Shown in pieces: positions 62,201 to 64,000 of a stretch of 64,000 nt of DNA. Source of the DNA: Eudromia elegans (lineage: Eukaryota > Chordata > Aves > Tinamiformes > Tinamidae); assembly GCA_003342815.1 (NCBI GenBank), contig PTEX01000003.1, forward strand, positions 1,448,435 to 1,512,434. Direction: 5' to 3'. Every line of letters begins with the position of its first letter. Position 1 is the stretch's first letter. The position numbers and the translations under genes are program-made. The notes beneath the pieces were generated by a model. That model did not search any database. It was given only the letters and a program-made list of their open reading frames with translations, and was not told the origin of the DNA.

Positions 62201-64000
62201 GCCAAAATACTGTTGCAAAATATTACTTACCTTTTTTCTTCTATAACTTACTCAAATTGCAAGCAACTGATGTCATGAGGAACGCGTATCAGGATAGTAG
62301 GCCGTATGCCACATGCATACCTTTAAACTGCATTAAAGTATCCATATTGCACCATGCCATAAATCAAAGAGTATAACACAATCTACTATAGAAAAGAAAG
62401 TAGAAGATATGCTTTTTACTGTTTAGTCCTATGTGTGATGCCATAAAAGATACCAACCTTACAATCCTCTTATCAGAGAGTGATTTCAACTCTGAACTTC
62501 AAATTGACCATCAGTCTAAATGCTCCTGCTATTATTCTTCCATCAATGTATTTCCCTAATTCACTTTTGAAACTGTTTCTGTGATAATATTCTCTGTAAG
62601 ACTTTGTCAATCATTACAATAATTTGTCAGGACTCTCAATGGGAATATTTGTATAAATGTAACTCAAAAACTCTCACTTAGAAATGATTAACGTACTCAG
62701 AAATGAGACTAAAACCTCTAATTCTTAATAAATGATGCACAGTTTTAGCAAAACATGACAGTTTGGGCACAGATGCAGGGGATAATGATGTGCAGATGAC
62801 TTTGAGGGCAGATCTACAAAAGCTTCACTTAGCCACATCTGCAGAGGCATTTGAGAACAGACTTAATCTAGTATGCCAATACTCTACCATTACAGTAAGC
62901 AGAGATTTATGAAAGTATTAATTAATCTCTTTTATTTTTTTCTCAAAGAAATAACTAGTTTGCTTAGAGGCAACAAATATTTTATTCAAAACTGAGACTT
63001 CCTGAAAAAACTGTTTTGTTTTTCAAGAAAACTGAAAATAATCTAAATCTAAAATAAACTAATCTAAAAATATAAGTTAAGTAAAAGCAGACACTTTATT
63101 TTAAAGTAGGCAAGCAAGCAAAATATTTCTTTTTTAAAAAATATTGTGGGTTTAAAAATATCAGCTACAATAAACTAGGTATTAACTGAATCCTCCACAT
63201 CAATTTGCACTTGTTGGATATTTATGTATTCTTCTGATGTTTAACAATCCGTTGATCTTTATTTCAGTCCTGCTTCTGCCTGGTGCACAGCGACTGTGCC
63301 CCTCTCCACATTTAGTTGGCAAAGTGGCTCCATTTAAGTCAGCAGAAAAACTCGCACTGACTTCAGCAGAGCTTGGATTTCACTCTCACAGAATGACTCA
63401 GAGACACGGACAGCCACCAGGGACCTGCAATTCTCATCCTGTCATCCTGGAGCCAAAACCTTAGGCTGCTCTCCTCCCCATCCATCACTCATGTCACAGC
63501 TGGTTAGCTACACAGGTCAGACAGGAAATCCAGGAGCTGGCCACCTGGGTGAACGTGAAACAGCCTTCAGGAATACGGTCACAGTCACTGCCGCTCTTTC
63601 TCCACGGATCACTTCAACACATTCTCTCTTCTCTTCTGTCTTCCTCCTTGGTTTCTGTACAACCAATTCTAAGGGTGTCCAGCTTTTAACTTGGTGACAC
63701 CACCACCACCATCGCAACTGTCACAAGACTCAGATATGAATGGCAATATTGTCCAAGGTGGCAAAGGACAGAAAGAAGGAGAAGTGAGCAACAGCCCCAA
63801 ACCAAAGCCTGGAGATTAAAGCCTACCTGCTGTCAAGCAGTATGTCTACCTAGTACTCTGGCACTGACCACAGCAATTGCTGCTTATATTTTTGCAACCC
63901 TCTCTTTTTATCAGTATCATGATCTTGACCTAAAGAAACAATATTAACAAATTTTACTGAGCCAAAACTACTTACTTGATTGCCTCTCTTTCCCCCCAGG

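Larger units (their letters stand above)
1..64000 (-). other. RIMS2: RIMS2 gene body, internal segment (partial gene)
   Basis: RIM2 is a presynaptic active-zone scaffold that tethers and primes vesicles and binds calcium channels. Twelve minus-strand exons were found whose peptides, order and codon phases all fit RIM2, covering the region just before the PDZ domain through the linker after C2A. The paralogue RIMS1 is disfavoured: the peptides TRRLQ/RSKRISDSEVSDYD after C2A, the SQSLSRRTTPFVPRVQ insert before C2A and the DMDYNW alternative peptide are RIM2 forms. Every intron has GT and AG ends. The first exons (Rab3-binding and zinc finger) and last exons (C2B) must lie outside the window, so the window is entirely inside the gene. 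Orthology rests on recalled family sequence; no search was run. Confidence 0.95.
48845..64000 (-). other. RIMS2: RIMS2 upstream intron, at least 15,156 bp
   Basis: The next upstream coding exon should end with a SESVSEK-like peptide and one extra base. No such sequence was found, so it lies beyond 64000. Contents: three small perfect tandem duplications (50212-50675), an A-rich tract at 51822-51854, an imperfect duplication at 58936-58981, a CA/A simple repeat at 59219-59245, a palindromic hairpin at 56197-56238 beside a possible recursive splice site, and a possible ancient repeat near 63320-63390. No gene supported. Confidence 0.85.

Noticed and set aside
62226..62235. AAAAAG/gtaagt donor-like site on the minus strand in the upstream intron
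   Set aside because: No convincing acceptor upstream, and the frame needed by RIM2 contains a stop.

Overview
The window is vertebrate genomic DNA, most likely from a bird. It is AT-rich, lacks operon structure, and carries short coding exons with GT/AG splice sites separated by long introns. All recognisable LINE sequence is of the CR1 type, with the (ATTCTATG)n 3' end typical of birds and other sauropsids. A crocodilian or turtle cannot be excluded from the sequence alone.

One protein-coding gene is recognised: RIMS2 (RIM2, a presynaptic active-zone scaffold), transcribed on the minus strand (5' end toward position 64000, 3' end toward position 1). Twelve exons totalling 1,355 coding bases were placed by matching translated peptides to the RIM2 family and checking every splice site and codon phase. 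In transcript order they are: two alternative exons just before the PDZ domain (48777-48844 and 48452-48660); three PDZ exons (46834-46953, 44573-44672, 43634-43757); a 47-base small exon (39420-39466) and a linker exon (38200-38312); a 48-base optional exon (32917-32964); three C2A exons (25130-25260, 22332-22503, 21625-21778); and a 69-base exon in the linker after C2A (9545-9613). The N-terminal Rab3-binding and zinc-finger exons and the C-terminal C2B exons are outside the window.

Layout: 1-9544 is a 3' intron with a decayed CR1 fragment. 9545-48844 holds the exons and their introns, including a long-ORF 5'-truncated CR1 copy at 10798-12281 and a 3'-end CR1 relic near 19.7-19.85 kb. 48845-64000 is one long upstream intron with no exon I can support.

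Points for a second look: the alternative pre-PDZ exons are forced by reading frame to be used one at a time; the 47-base exon cannot be skipped without an immediate stop; a 22-base sequence at 18547-18568 has exon-like splice sites and would introduce a stop; and a juxtaposed acceptor/donor (possible recursive splice site) near 56246 lies beside a perfect 20-bp palindrome. No tRNA, rRNA, CRISPR array, operon or second protein-coding gene could be supported.
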